NCBI GenBank assembly: GCA_964036195.1
Contig: OZ038450.1
Coordinates: 932,701 to 996,700, forward strand
DNA: 64,000 bases
Source: Sphaerolaimus hirsutus
Taxonomy: Eukaryota > Nematoda > Chromadorea > Monhysterida > Sphaerolaimidae
Reading direction: 5' to 3'
Shown here: piece by piece, positions 32,498 to 43,366 of the stretch
Numbering within the stretch: the first letter of the stretch is position 1
Layout: the number at the start of each line of letters is the position of its first letter
Program-made: the position numbers and the translations under genes
Notes under the pieces: model-generated
Told to the model about the DNA's origin: nothing
The model's database searches: none
The model's input: the letters and a program-made list of their open reading frames with translations, nothing else

Positions 32498-33299
32498 GTA
32501 GCTATCACAGCAAAAAATGGATCCCTGAAGCGTGTGGAAGCGGCCTGGATGCGCGTGAAGCGGCGCGCTTCCACACGCTCTTCCACCAACATCACAAAAA
32601 TCTCGGTGAAGTGTCTTCGGTCACCACACGCTTCACCTAGCTTCACCGCCCGCTACACGCGCATCCAAAATGTGGAAGACACTTTACGGCGCTGGCGCTT
32701 CCACACGCTTCGCGTACGTATACATGTGTGTGGGAGCGCCATATAAGGAAGCGTGGAGTGCCTTCACGCAGATTTTCGTGATGTGTGTCGACGCGCCCGC
32801 ATGCTTGGTGAAGCGTCGGGAAGTGTCAGCGTGAAGACACTTCCCGTAAGCGCCATATAAGGAAACGTAGAACACACGCGTAAAAAAACAATGACTGTGT
32901 TATGTTAGAACATGGTTTATACCGTCTACGTACATAGGTATATATTTATTTAAGTCTATAGAGTCTTCTACATGGCGGTTTTTGTTGCATTTTTCGATGT
33001 CTGTGTATGTTACAGGAAACAAGTTAGTACTGGGATTTCAAAAAAATTCTGGTGAAATAATAACCCCCCTGGAAATACCCCCCTCTATCTAACAATTCAA
33101 ATTTTGTATAACAGTGTACCTATTTTTCAAATTGATTCAGTTGTAACATGTAAAAGTCACTTAAAAATGTTTTGTACCAAAAAAGAAAAACACTACCTCA
33201 CAAAAGGTTTGCCGAATTTACATGCATTCAAAAATACAATACAAAGTTCCGACTAACTCCATGCGCAATCCTCGTATCATTAATCTTAATCTTCCCAAC

Positions 33300-33422
33300 T
33301 GTTTCCTGTTCATTCTGTTCCAACTTGCTAGTATTCGATTCCGCGCGCGCTGCGCACACGAAGCACAGCAGCAGGAAGCAGAGCAGCTCCGACAGGGTGC
33401 TGAGGTGAATCAAGGTGCCCAT
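33300..33422 (-). CDS. Secreted cystine-knot-type peptide, exon 1 (signal peptide)
   Basis: An ATG at 33422 (minus) starts a strong signal peptide: a short polar lead, a core of repeated Leu/Cys/Phe (LLCFLLLCFVCAARA), then a polar Ser/Asn/Glu-rich propeptide. Like exon 2 it is GC-rich in an AT-rich surrounding. The donor is uncertain: ACA|GTTGGG at 33299 has the phase 0 that exon 2 needs but a poor consensus. The link to exon 2 rests on strand, spacing (1.9 kb), phase and the need of a cysteine domain for a signal peptide. Confidence 0.55.
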
Positions 33423-33795
33423 GTCAAATTATGTCTGCGGGTGGTGCGATCTTATCGAGTTGATGATTTTTTGTAAATATTTGGTTCGACAGTTAATGGC
33501 TATATGAAAAGGAATGAATGCCAGTGAATCATCAAAATGTACGGTATCTAATCTAATAGAGCGGTATACTCCCAATAAATGTGCACTTCCGATATAACTG
33601 CAGGTTTTGACTAATTTTTCACTCGCGATCGCAAAAAACTTCTGTCTATTGGACGAAACACGTTACCGTATTTCTACTAATATAAGAGCGAGTGCCGTTC
33701 GTTTTTTGGTAGACTATTTTACCTACCGTTCTGTTGGACGCTGCCATTCTATTTTTTCACCAACTTTTTTACACTTTTTTCATTTAGAATACAGT

Positions 33796-33950
33796 TACCG
33801 TATTTCCTCGAAATACCCCTCGACTTGAATTAACCCCCCCCCCTCGAAATACTCCCAGGTGTTTTCGAGCTGAGGAAAAAATCACCCCCTCCCCTCGAAA
33901 TACCCCCGTCTTGAATGATGTAAATACATCATGTATGCAGCCATATCTGG
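33796..33950 (+). mobile_element. CCGTATTTCC-family MITE, left part
   Basis: TACCGTATTTCCTCGAAATA and CTCGAAATACCCC units, truncated in the core. An internal piece of the family without ends is at 32860-33100 (AACAATGACTGTGTTATGTTAG). Confidence 0.6.
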
Positions 33951-34611
33951 ATCAAATTAAAAGACACAAATTGGTAGACTTACTTCAAATTAACTGTATT
34001 TGGGTCACTGTATCAATTACAAAAACATTCTGCAGTAATTCCAAAACCTTGTAAAATGATGTGAAATATATCAGAAAACCAGTAAAAATAAAATAAATGC
34101 GACATTTTACACGGCATTTTCCATAACCTTAGACACTTTGCATGACATTTAACATTTTACAGGGTCTGGGACTGGCACCTAAACGCAGACGGCAATGGTA
34201 CTCAAATCCGTGGCGCCGCTGGAGGGAACACATGTAAATCCTACTATTTATACATTACATAATCACGACCTAAATATGTAATGTACATTGGCGGTCATGT
34301 AAACATCACATTGTAAACAGCACGAGATTCGATCACACAGCAAAATGCCGCGTTTCAGGTATGTCCATTAACGATGGCAAACTGTCTGGAATTTTTTTGA
34401 ATTTGTTTACTTCTTTCCTACAATGTGTGTCTGGATTTTATAAACTTCACTTGTTACTTTTACACGGGACTTTGACCATTTGGTTGTTTATGACTTTTTC
34501 AAATCTCTGTATATAGTGCAACAGCTATCCAGCCTTGCGGCTGATGTTATCTTCACGTGTTTTTACCTTTTTTTTTCTTCCGCAGATACATTGCAGTTAA
34601 TTTCTATTCTA

Positions 34612-34633
34612 TGTGTGTGTGTGTGTGTGTGTA
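34612..34633. repeat. (GT)n microsatellite
   Basis: About eleven uninterrupted GT units inside a TAACGATGGC-type MITE. Confidence 0.85.
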
Positions 34634-35069
34634 TTAATTTTATGTGAATTTTGAGACTAAATAGCCAAAAAAATGAAATTTTTCAATCAACATTTTTAGA
34701 GATATATGCTCAAGCGTTTTTCTCACGTTGAAAAAATCTAAAAATAAAAAAACTCAAAAATGTTTTCAAATTTTCGAATTTCTGTCTGCCATCGCTTATG
34801 CCCACGCAAACACTCGTTTTATTGATTCCATTCAAACAAACTTTCAATTCAGCGATGGAAATTGGAAATGCACATGAACGCATTTTGGATCGGTCGTTGT
34901 CGATTTGCAGATCTAGATTTGCGAACAATGATGTATTTTAATGAGATTTTCGTGCCTTTTATTTTATGAACCTTCACACACAATGCTATGGCATGGCGTA
35001 AATAAATATAACTTCATAGATCTCTGAAAATTTCATCGAGAAATTTGCAATGTAAATATGTGCACACCA

Positions 35070-35230
35070 CACTAGTAATGGAAAGCCACCGGGGCACCGA
35101 TGTCCCGGTGCTAGGCACCGAAGGGCACCAGCACCGGTGCCGGTGCGGTGCGGTGCCCTTTTTCGAGAGTGACAAAGGTGCTAGCTGCGCTAGCCTAGCA
35201 CCAGGGCCAAAGTAAAAGACACCGGGGAAG
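35070..35230. repeat. GGTGCC/GGCACC palindromic cluster
   Basis: Repeats such as CACCGGTGCCGGTGCGGTGC resemble in style the hAT-like MITEs filled with short arrays (12215, 25924). Element ends were not identified. Confidence 0.5.
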
Positions 35231-35722
35231 GCACCGGCCAAGTCTTCATAGGATGTAAAATTTTGTCCACAGCGTGCTGGGATTGCGAAAACGGGAAAAC
35301 GATCCATTTGCGATCAAAAACGATCCACTTGCGATCAAAAACATTGGAATGGAATTTAATTATCCAGTTTAATATCAAAACATTGTAATTTTCATCCATG
35401 AAATGGTGGGAAATAATGAATGGAAATGACGTATAAACTCAATTAAAAGTGAAAGCTCGAGTGCTTTCCAATGCTCAACAGCAAGAGCACCTTCTAGAAA
35501 AGTTTTACGCATACGCTTTTGTTTACGCTTTCCTAAGCATTTTAAAAATACCCTACGCTTAAGTATCCACACTCAAAACTTAGAAAATGTATTTACGCCT
35601 ACAGTTACGCTTTCCGAAAATATCAGTATTTTAAAAACTCTGGTATACAGTGATGCATTCACGTTTTATTTTCCCTCATTGACTTTTCGGAAATATGTTT
35701 TGTTGTTTTCCATACTAAGGTA

Positions 35723-36153
35723 TTGGGTTGGTGCACAAGTTTTTGCCGTTTCCGGTTCGTTTCCCATTGGATCGTCCTGGACGATCCTAGTGGGTTTCAC
35801 CGGGATATATAAGCTGGAATTTTCAAGCATAACATTTTACCGCGAAATTGATTACATAAAAGTGGATGCAGTACTAATCTACCTTTCAATAATGCCCGAA
35901 ACTCAACATGCGCGGTCCACCGTTGCCGGTGTAAACGATTTTTCAAAGAAATTACGATGTAAAATCAGTCGGAAACCTATGATTGGAGACATGTAGTCTC
36001 ATCCACTTTTGTGTAACCAATTTCATGGTAAACTTTTTTCTTGCTTTTTTCATTGAGCTGTAATCCAGCTGATATACCCCGACTGAAACCTCCCGATCCA
36101 GGACGATCTAGGGGAGGACGTGACGGAAACGGCAGACTTATGTACCAGCCCAA
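35723..36153. mobile_element. Mariner-like MITE
   Basis: Left TTGGGTTGGTGCACAAGTTT resembles mariner ends, and the right end CTTATGTACCAGCCCAA is its imperfect inverse. The similarity continues inward (TTGCCGTTTCCG, GATCGTCCTGGACGATC). Both sides are TA (35721-35722 and 36154-36155). Confidence 0.65.
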
Positions 36154-37025
36154 TACTTTCGAAAGTATGCGTACAGGTGTGTGCAGCTACCGTTTCCAGA
36201 CGAAATGCAAATGTATTTACTCAGTACTTGACATGCTATTTGAGTAAATGTATGTCTTCACAACTGTACAATTCATTCTTTATTGTCGTTAGGTTGGTCT
36301 ACAAAACTAGGTAGCTGTCAACCCGGGTCAAGGGTGTTAGAGTATTCATTCAACTGATATTCATGTGAAACTGATGTTTTGGAATGTGCTTCTGCATTTT
36401 GGATGCATTTTCAAACAAAAATATGGGTAAAAATTCAAAAATTCAAGAAATTTCCCAAATTTTTGAATTTTTATAAAGAAAATTTATTTTTAAGTGATTT
36501 TTACGCTTGTGGCGAAATGAAAACATTCAAATATTCAAAAACTTCAACTTTTTCTCTGTCGTCGTTACTGACCCGGAAGCCCCGCAGTCAACAACTTTTC
36601 AAATTCAGGTTTGAAATCTGTGCAGTAAATATGATCCAAATGAACTAAGTTTTCGTTGTCTAAATATTTTATGATGAAGATTTGCAGTAATGGAACTAAA
36701 GAATTGTCAGAAAATGCTACTTTAAATTTGAAAGGTAAATTGCATTATCGAATATATCACATTATTGTTTTATAATAGTATTGCTCTGCATGCAGGGCGT
36801 ACATGCACGTTAAATTAAAATGCACATATAAATGTAGGAAATCTAAAGATCTGATTTTACAAGCTGATATACACCATGGCAATGTTTTCAACAGCTGTTG
36901 CCACAGTTCTGTCCTTTAAAAGCACCAGTCCACCACTGGAGCAATCACATCCCATCCACACTTGTGCAAGGATTGTTAGTTACAATCTCATCCCATCCAC
37001 AATACCTGCAAGGACAGTTGGAAAC

Positions 37026-37064
37026 ATGAAGCTATTGTGCACCTTCCTTGTTCTGGCAATTCTG
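37026..37064 (+). CDS. ShK-domain secreted peptide, exon 1 (signal peptide)
   Basis: ATG at 37026 followed by a 13-residue hydrophobic signal (MKLLCTFLVLAIL) and a GTAAGG donor, phase 0. A TTTAAAAG stretch near 36917 could be a core promoter element. This is the first exon of a compact + strand gene with a repeat-rich middle and a six-cysteine C terminus. Confidence 0.65.
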
Positions 37065-37134
37065 GTAAGGAGCAGCATATAATAGTCACTAGAATGCTAA
37101 ATGTAAACACTTATATGCTTCACATTTCAAACAG

Positions 37135-37225
37135 GGCTACAACCAAGTCAGATCACAAAACAACCGCCAAGGCACTGGCAACCAGCAAGGTTCCAACAAC
37201 AATCAAGGCACAGAGAGCCAGCAAG
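37135..37225 (+). CDS. ShK-domain peptide, exon 2 (Asn/Gln/Gly-rich repeats)
   Basis: After an AAACAG acceptor in phase 0 the exon encodes low-complexity repeats built on GTGNQQGSNNNQ. Two CAGCAAG|GT donors occur (after 37189 and 37225), both phase 1; the later one is given. Reading past it continues to a stop. The composition is typical of extensible secreted linkers; its function is unknown. Confidence 0.55.
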
Positions 37226-37427
37226 GTTCAAACAATAAATATTGTCCAATCATATTGACAATTACCAATAACAATTATCTGTCATACGTTTTGTGCCCCT
37301 TTATGATAACCAAAATGTTGTAAAAGTCGGTAGTCTGCAAAATCTGTGAAAATGGACAAAAAGTTTGAAAATGGTAAAGGAACTGAAGCAATCGGGTTGT
37401 AAAGGGAACCCCAGACAGTACAATACC

Positions 37428-37545
37428 TACTGTATTTCCTCGAAATACCCCCCCCCCCTCAAAATACCACCCCCCCCCCCCCCCTCAAAATGGGCACTAT
37501 GAATTTGTGGTCCAGGAAATGCATAACAGATGTTTAAAACACTTA
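37428..37545 (+). mobile_element. CCGTATTTCC-family MITE, truncated, in the ShK gene intron
   Basis: TACTGTATTTCCTCGAAATA, then poly-C arrays and GGGCACTATGAATTTGTGGTC. It ends right before the acceptor of exon 3. Confidence 0.65.
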
Positions 37546-37550
37546 ACCAG

Positions 37551-37655
37551 ATGATTACAACCAGCAAAATGGCAATGGCAACCAAGGCACAGGCAACCAA
37601 GGCACCCGCAACCAGCAAGGTGGCAATGGCAACCTAGGCACAGGCAACCAGCAAG
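37551..37655 (+). CDS. ShK-domain peptide, exon 3 (second repeat exon)
   Basis: Begins after TTAACCAG in phase 1 and encodes DYNQQNGNGNQGTGNQG-type repeats, evidently a duplicate of exon 2. Again two CAGCAAG|GT donors (after 37619 and 37655) leave phase 1, so several lengths are possible. A truncated MITE (37428-37545) ends a few bases before the acceptor. Confidence 0.5.
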
Positions 37656-37966
37656 GTTCCAACAATTATCATAATGATGTCCAATACTTATAAAAACTAC
37701 CAATTACCATTATCTAAACTATGTTTTGTGTCCTTATGATAACCAAAAAGTGTTTGATCTGCAAAATCTTAGTAGATCTAACAAGAACAAAACATGTTGA
37801 AGTGGTAAAGCATCTGAAACAATTGGGTTGTGAAGGGGAACCCAAGCAGTAGAGCAACAGCTTTTCATTACGACTTGAAATTTTTTGTGTGATCACTTCC
37901 ATATTTGTAAGCAGATCATCCTGAGTTTGGAACTAAAACACAAATTTGATCCCAATGTTTGGTCAG

Positions 37967-38073
37967 GTGGCTGCAGGGATTATGCAAGCTGGTGTGCTCC
38001 CAGGTTCAAGGAGTTTTGCAGCCCTGGCAATGATGCATGGCAATGGTGCAAAAAGTTATGTGGCAGATGCTAG
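37967..38073 (+). CDS. ShK-domain peptide, exon 4 (six-cysteine domain)
   Basis: The frame ends with the pattern C-x6-C-x7-C-x9-C-x3-C-x2-C and an Asp two residues after the first Cys, which matches the ShK-type domain found in cnidarian channel-blocking peptides and many secreted nematode and arthropod proteins. Acceptor TGGTCAG at 37966 gives the phase-1 start that exons 2 and 3 need. An alternative acceptor at 37914 is phase 0 and would allow direct joining to exon 1. A toxin role is not shown: ShK domains also occur in enzymes and structural proteins. Confidence 0.68.
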
Positions 38074-38372
38074 GTCTAGATGTTGTAAATAGTACTGTTC
38101 AATCAACTACTACAATGTTTACCCCCTTTACTTATTGTCTGTGACTAAGTGAGTATTGGATTGTCAAATTGTCCTAATTACATGCTGATGATTTCTGCCC
38201 ATGTTTGTATTTTCTTCTGATAACATACATGCATGTTTTCAATGTTCAAAGTCCAAATTTAAAAGTTCTACAGTAGACAATATCAAATTGTAAGTCATTT
38301 CTGTTCTCGATATGCTACCCAATTGTGCTCCAAAGGAAGATATTACTAGTGAAAGATTGAATATGTGATAAA

Positions 38373-38378
38373 AATAAA
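38373..38378 (+). promoter_or_regulatory. Candidate polyadenylation signal, ShK-domain gene
   Basis: AATAAA about 300 nt after the stop at 38073, in AT-rich sequence without another gene between. Confidence 0.35.
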
Positions 38379-39409
38379 CAAGCTTTGTGATATTTTTCCT
38401 TCTGTTTCACTGGGTTTATAGAAATGACACAACACACTTTGAGAGCTCTATATCAAGTTACCTTGAACTCTCTGGAACCTCAAGAACCTGCTGGGGCTGC
38501 ATGAACAAGCAGGGCTTATAACAACTGACCTAGCAACCCTATCATGCACATAAAGAAATTCTGGGGCTGAGTTGCCAGTGGATTCATAAGGTTGAGAAAT
38601 TACACATCAATTGTTACAATGCAATAATAAAGTCAGCGGACATCTATGTATATCAGCACACAGCTATACAATCTTACCTATGACACAGTCCGGCATGACC
38701 TACCTCACATTAAACCTATTTGGACCTGAGCCAGAAAAAATTAAGCATGAACATATTAGCTCCAAAACGATGAAAAAAATTAATATTACCCACTCCCCCA
38801 TATACACAACTGTTGGTGATGTGACATATTCACATAGTTGATAAGGTGTGTAGTTTGGTTGGATCAAACCCACAATGTTTATGTTTCACAGATTTTTGAC
38901 TATGCCACATTTTGGTTGTATAATTAGTTCAGTCTAATTGAGTGGAATACAAGATCTTCATAAGCCACTGAGAAATGAAGTTCAATACTGTGATCTGAGT
39001 ACCAGTTACAGCTCAGAAATCAGATCAACTCAGTCATCAGCCTTCAGATCAACTCAGTCCTCAGCCCTCAGATCAATTCCCACAGCCACTTGACCACTTG
39101 TGGCGCTCACTCTCCACTTGTCAGGAGCTGAGCAGCCCATTAGTGACTTTGCCATATCAGTTTTGAGCTTCAAGTCACTGTGCTCAGCTGTTGAGACCTT
39201 CACACTTGCTAGTGAGTGGTTCTTCGAGTGCACATGAGTGGTGAGTGGTTGAGCAGCAACTGTTCAGCAGTCAATTCAGTAGCAGTTGAGCACCGCTTTT
39301 ATCTGATGGTATGGTAGGTTTGGAGTGGTTGTCACTGGGCCACTCATCGCTTTTCAGGTGGCACAGTATCTCATGTCATGAGCAGTTCACCGAGCAAAGC
39401 GCACACAAC

Positions 39410-39690
39410 TAGGGTGTCAACTTTACATTTTCCATATTAAATATTCCGCAGGTGAATTTTTTACTGTTTTTGTCGCCAAATTTTTCCCATTTCCGTTTCT
39501 ATTTTTCTGTATCATTTGCCATTTGTCTGTTTTTGGCAAATTTTCTACTCTTCTACCACATTTTCCATTTTCTGGCAAATTTTCTGTTTTTCAGCCTCGT
39601 TGTCCATTATCCAACTCAAATTTCTGTTTCAGCCATCTAAACTGGTAAACTTGCATGCAGGTGTTTAAATTATGCAATTTTTCCGGGGGG
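39410..39690 (+). mobile_element. Truncated relative of the TAGGGTGTC hAT-like element
   Basis: Starts with the same TAGGGTGTCAA terminus, followed by degraded TTTCCG/TTTCTG repeats. It shares a TTGCATGCAGGTGTT stretch near 39648 with 47367-47381 of the larger element. No matching right end or duplication was found, so the right end is approximate. Confidence 0.5.
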
Positions 39691-40462
39691 GGGGGGTTCA
39701 GTAAAATATCTGCAAATGACGCTTTTCCATCACAAGTCTGAGGACTATGGTGGCAAACGTCAATGACACCAGAAATGTCACCCCCTATTTTGCATGAAAT
39801 TCCTTATGAAAATGTGTCCATGTACCACAAATGTGCGTACAAATTTGTACAGAAATTGATTTTGTAGTGGGGTGAGGCCACTACCGTGATTGGGTTCATC
39901 ATATTTATGCAAAGAAGAAATTTTTGGATGGGGTCAGCCACCACCTACCCCTATTTTTTACTTTTGTAAAACAGGGTTATTACCGTATTACATCCAATTT
40001 AGGCATGTCTACAATTGATTTTGTCACTTTTTTTCTGCAACCACAATTAGAGGGTACTTTATAAAGATAATTCAAGGTCAATAAGAGGGTCGGCAATTAT
40101 AAGTTTTTATTAAAGTGAATGAGGTTGATTCCGAAGTTTACCTACAGTTATTTTCTCACACTTCCGCACCACTTTCATCTTTGTCTTCCATGTTTATATG
40201 ATTTTACATTATTGGCACACAGCCAGCTGTGCATTTTATTGGAGGTATCCTTTCTATTGGAGGTATGATTATTATCATTTCGTCAAATTCAAAAAGCTCA
40301 AAATTCCACCTTTGATTAGAGGATGCCTTTAATTGTCGGTATATCTATTGCCTTCAATGAGAGGTACCTACATATTCGTGTCTGTGCAAGCTCATTCTGT
40401 AAACTGTTAAATTCTTCCTTTAAAATGAAACTTTAGGAAAGCATTTTGAGTAAAATCTTATA

Positions 40463-41211
40463 TACCGTATTACCTCGGAGTACCCCCATGGTGGTTTATT
40501 ATTATTTCGCCAGCAAAATTTGAGGGGGGTTAATTCGAGGGGGGTTTATTAGATGGGGTTATTATTATTTCGTCAGAAATTTTCTTAGGATCATAGTAAA
40601 AAGTAGGCATTTGCATACCCAAAACAGGTATTAAAAGTGTCCAAATGGGGTATATTTGGACATAAAAACGTAGATACCGTATTTCCTCGAATTACCCCCC
40701 CTCGAAATACCCCCTCCCTTCAAAATGGGCACTATGAATTAATAGACCCCCCTCGAAATATCCCCCCAAATTGAGTGTAAACAGAACGTACATCACAAAA
40801 GCTGCCGTTTGTTATTCAGGTAATGCAGAACGCACGTTAAAACAATGACTGTGTGACGTTAGAACAGTGTTTATACCATATACATACTTGTATACGTATA
40901 GAAACACCTTGTCGATTATCGTTGCATTTATCAACGTCTGCGTACCTTACAAACAACGAGTTAGTACTGGGATTTCAAAAAATTTCTGGCGAAATAATTA
41001 CCCCCCCCCCCTCGAATTACCCCCCCTCGAAATACCTCCTCAAAATTCTCACTCTCACTGAAAAATAAACCCCCTGGGGAAATTTCGAGGAAATACGGTA
41101 GCTACACTAACTAGTCTATGTGTACGGGTATTTCGAGGGGGGTTTATTATTTCCCCAGCTCATTTTGAGGGGGGGTTAATTCGAGGGGGGATAATTCGAG
41201 GTAATATGGTA
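40463..41211. mobile_element. CCGTATTACC MITE with a complete CCGTATTTCC copy nested inside
   Basis: The outer copy (CCGTATTACC type) is interrupted at CGTAGATA by an inner copy (40675-41100). After it the outer core resumes with GCTACACTAACTAGTCTATG, continuous in other copies (51787-51815). This gives the TA target duplication directly. Confidence 0.8.
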
Positions 41212-41390
41212 TTCAAAAACACTTCACAATCTTTTAGTTCCCAGACAGAATCAGTTAACAGAATGACTTTGTGCAGGTGCTCAGACAGAGGGCGGTCAAT
41301 GTCATGTTTCATATAAATTATCTACCTATGATTAGCATTCCAAAAATGGGTGATTTTCAAAAAATATAATTAAATTTAATCTCAGAAAAG

Positions 41391-41878
41391 CAGAGTTGTT
41401 AGAATTACTGAACTTTTTGAAAAGTATATGTAAATGTAAGTATTTTATTTTTACCCACCACAAAGTATAGAAAATGTAAAATACTTTTTTTTACTCTTAC
41501 TCATGCGTAAATGTGAGTAAAATACTTTTCCCAAGGAAAATGTAAAAGCGAGTACTTTTCCCCTGGAAAATGTATTTTTACACTAATTTTTACATGTGAG
41601 AGTGAGATTTACACTGAAAGACACAATATATGTCATTTTTAGTGATTATTTAGTATTTTTTAGAAAAATGATATGATTTCTTCAAAACTGTCTTATTTTA
41701 GTAACAGAAAATTGTGATTTTAGCAACAAAAATACATTTTCTACATAAACTTTTCTCCCAAAATGTACACGTAAAAGTAAGTACCTACATTACTTTTTGA
41801 AAAAGTATATGTAAATGTATTTACCGCGTACTCGCATGCGTATTTTTGAGTAAATGTACGTACATTTTGACAACTGTG
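41391..41878. mobile_element. hAT-like MITE, CAGAGTTGTTAGAA ends
   Basis: Left CAGAGTTGTTAGAATTACTG and right TTTTGACAACTGTG; flanking CAGAAAAG (41383-41390) and CAGAAAAT (41879-41886) match at 7 of 8. Confidence 0.7.
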
Positions 41879-42405
41879 CAGAAAATCTCTCCAAAAAAAT
41901 ATAATTAAATCTCTCCGAAAAACGCTGAGAAATATAAATAAATATAAATGACAGATTTAATTATATTTTTATCCATCAATAAAATATAATTAAATCTCCT
42001 TGGAAAAATCTGAGAAAATAAAATTAAATAAGAGATTTTTCTATATTTAATTATATTTTTTAAATATAAATCTCCCAGAGATTTTTTGAACGCTACCTAT
42101 GATGAATACATTTTGAATAAAGACGCACGTCTTCCGGCCTCAAAATGACATGTCATGTGTCATCCGTTTTATTCACACTTCACATCAGTCGCATGAACTG
42201 CACAAATGGCTCAAAAGACTAATTTTACTGCCGACTAGTGTTTGAAATTGTGGTCACCAATTTCGAGAAAAAAATTTTTATTAAGATTTTGATGCATTTT
42301 GACTTGATATTTTTAGAATGACAGAATGTTTTCAGCTTTTCACGTGTAAAGTGAATATCCCTATTTAACATTTAATGTTTCGTAATGGTATTCAGCAAAT
42401 CAACT

Positions 42406-42560
42406 TACCGTATTTGCTTGAATAAGTCCCCCTTGAATAATCCCCCCCTCGAATAATCCGCCTGTTAGACGCGTGAGGAACAAATAATTCGACACCCCTT
42501 AAATAATCCCCCCACGGATGAACTAAAAATACTGCACATTTAAAAAAAACAATCGATGAA
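42406..42560 (+). mobile_element. TACCGTATTTGCTTGAATAA MITE, left end
   Basis: Arrays of CTTGAATAATCCCCCC. It is probably continued after 43367 (CTCGAATAATTCCCCCCCC to about 43490), split by the MITE at 42769-43366. The right terminus is missing. Confidence 0.55.
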
Positions 42561-42768
42561 GCCAGACCAAACATAAAAGCTGTGTCTGGTTTTATTCATC
42601 AATGAAAATACAGTACATCCGGTGTGCAACAATGCAATGGAATGTGCACATTGTATACAATGAATGTTGTGTGTACACATTATACTGTACACTGAGGCTG
42701 ATGCTGACGAATTTTAGGCATTTGAATGAAGTGTGCAATTTGAATGAAAATGCAACGTTATCTTGGTA

Positions 42769-43366
42769 AAGTCGGCAGACGTATCGCCCTACAAACATTT
42801 GCGTCAATCTCTCCAGTGGAGAGTGCATGACGGCATTAGGTATTGTGACGCAATTTTTTAACGATTGGAATGGATCGGGTCACGTATGAAAACTTGGCCC
42901 TTATCCCAGTTACCAGTTGCGTATTATACAAATGAGAGTGAAAACTGAAAGTTAACTAAAAATCGTTAAAATTTGCTTCGCTTTGCCAATTTCGACCTTC
43001 ATAATCGCTATTTTTGTTTATATACATGGTTATATAGCTATTGTGAGTCTATTTTATTCATATTAATAGCGGATTTCGAAATTTCGGCCAGCTGCCAAGT
43101 TCTCTTCTGTTAGAACGGAGCCGACAAATGAAAATTAAAATAATAACAAAAACGGTAGTTTGAACAGTCAAATTCTTTACGAGCAACGTTGAAAATGTAG
43201 ATAACTAGGGCGTGGCACGCACACGCAGCGAAACGTCCATATTTATTTTAATATGATTTTCTTTTTCAATTTCTAGCGTCCGCGTGGGACACAAGTTTTG
43301 TTGTTCGCTCTATTCGCGAGCGAATTCTAACTCTCCGATTTTGTAGGGTGAAATGTCCGCCGACTT
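42769..43366. mobile_element. TA-target MITE, AAGTCGGCAGACGTATCGCC ends, copy 2
   Basis: 598 bp, flanked by TA; right end GTCCGCCGACTT. Appears inserted in a CCGTATTTGCTTGAATAA-type MITE that starts at 42406 and resumes after 43367. Confidence 0.75.

Larger units (their letters stand above)
33951..37025. other. Intergenic, mostly MITE remnants
   Basis: Holds a fold-back half copy (34034-34177), a TAACGATGGC MITE (34369-34798), the GGTGCC cluster and the mariner-like MITE. No gene was recognised until the ShK gene's first exon. Confidence 0.5.

Noticed and set aside
35014..35399. Minus-strand open frames of 69-97 aa
   Set aside because: Lie across the GGTGCC palindromic cluster and AT-rich DNA; no family or splice support.
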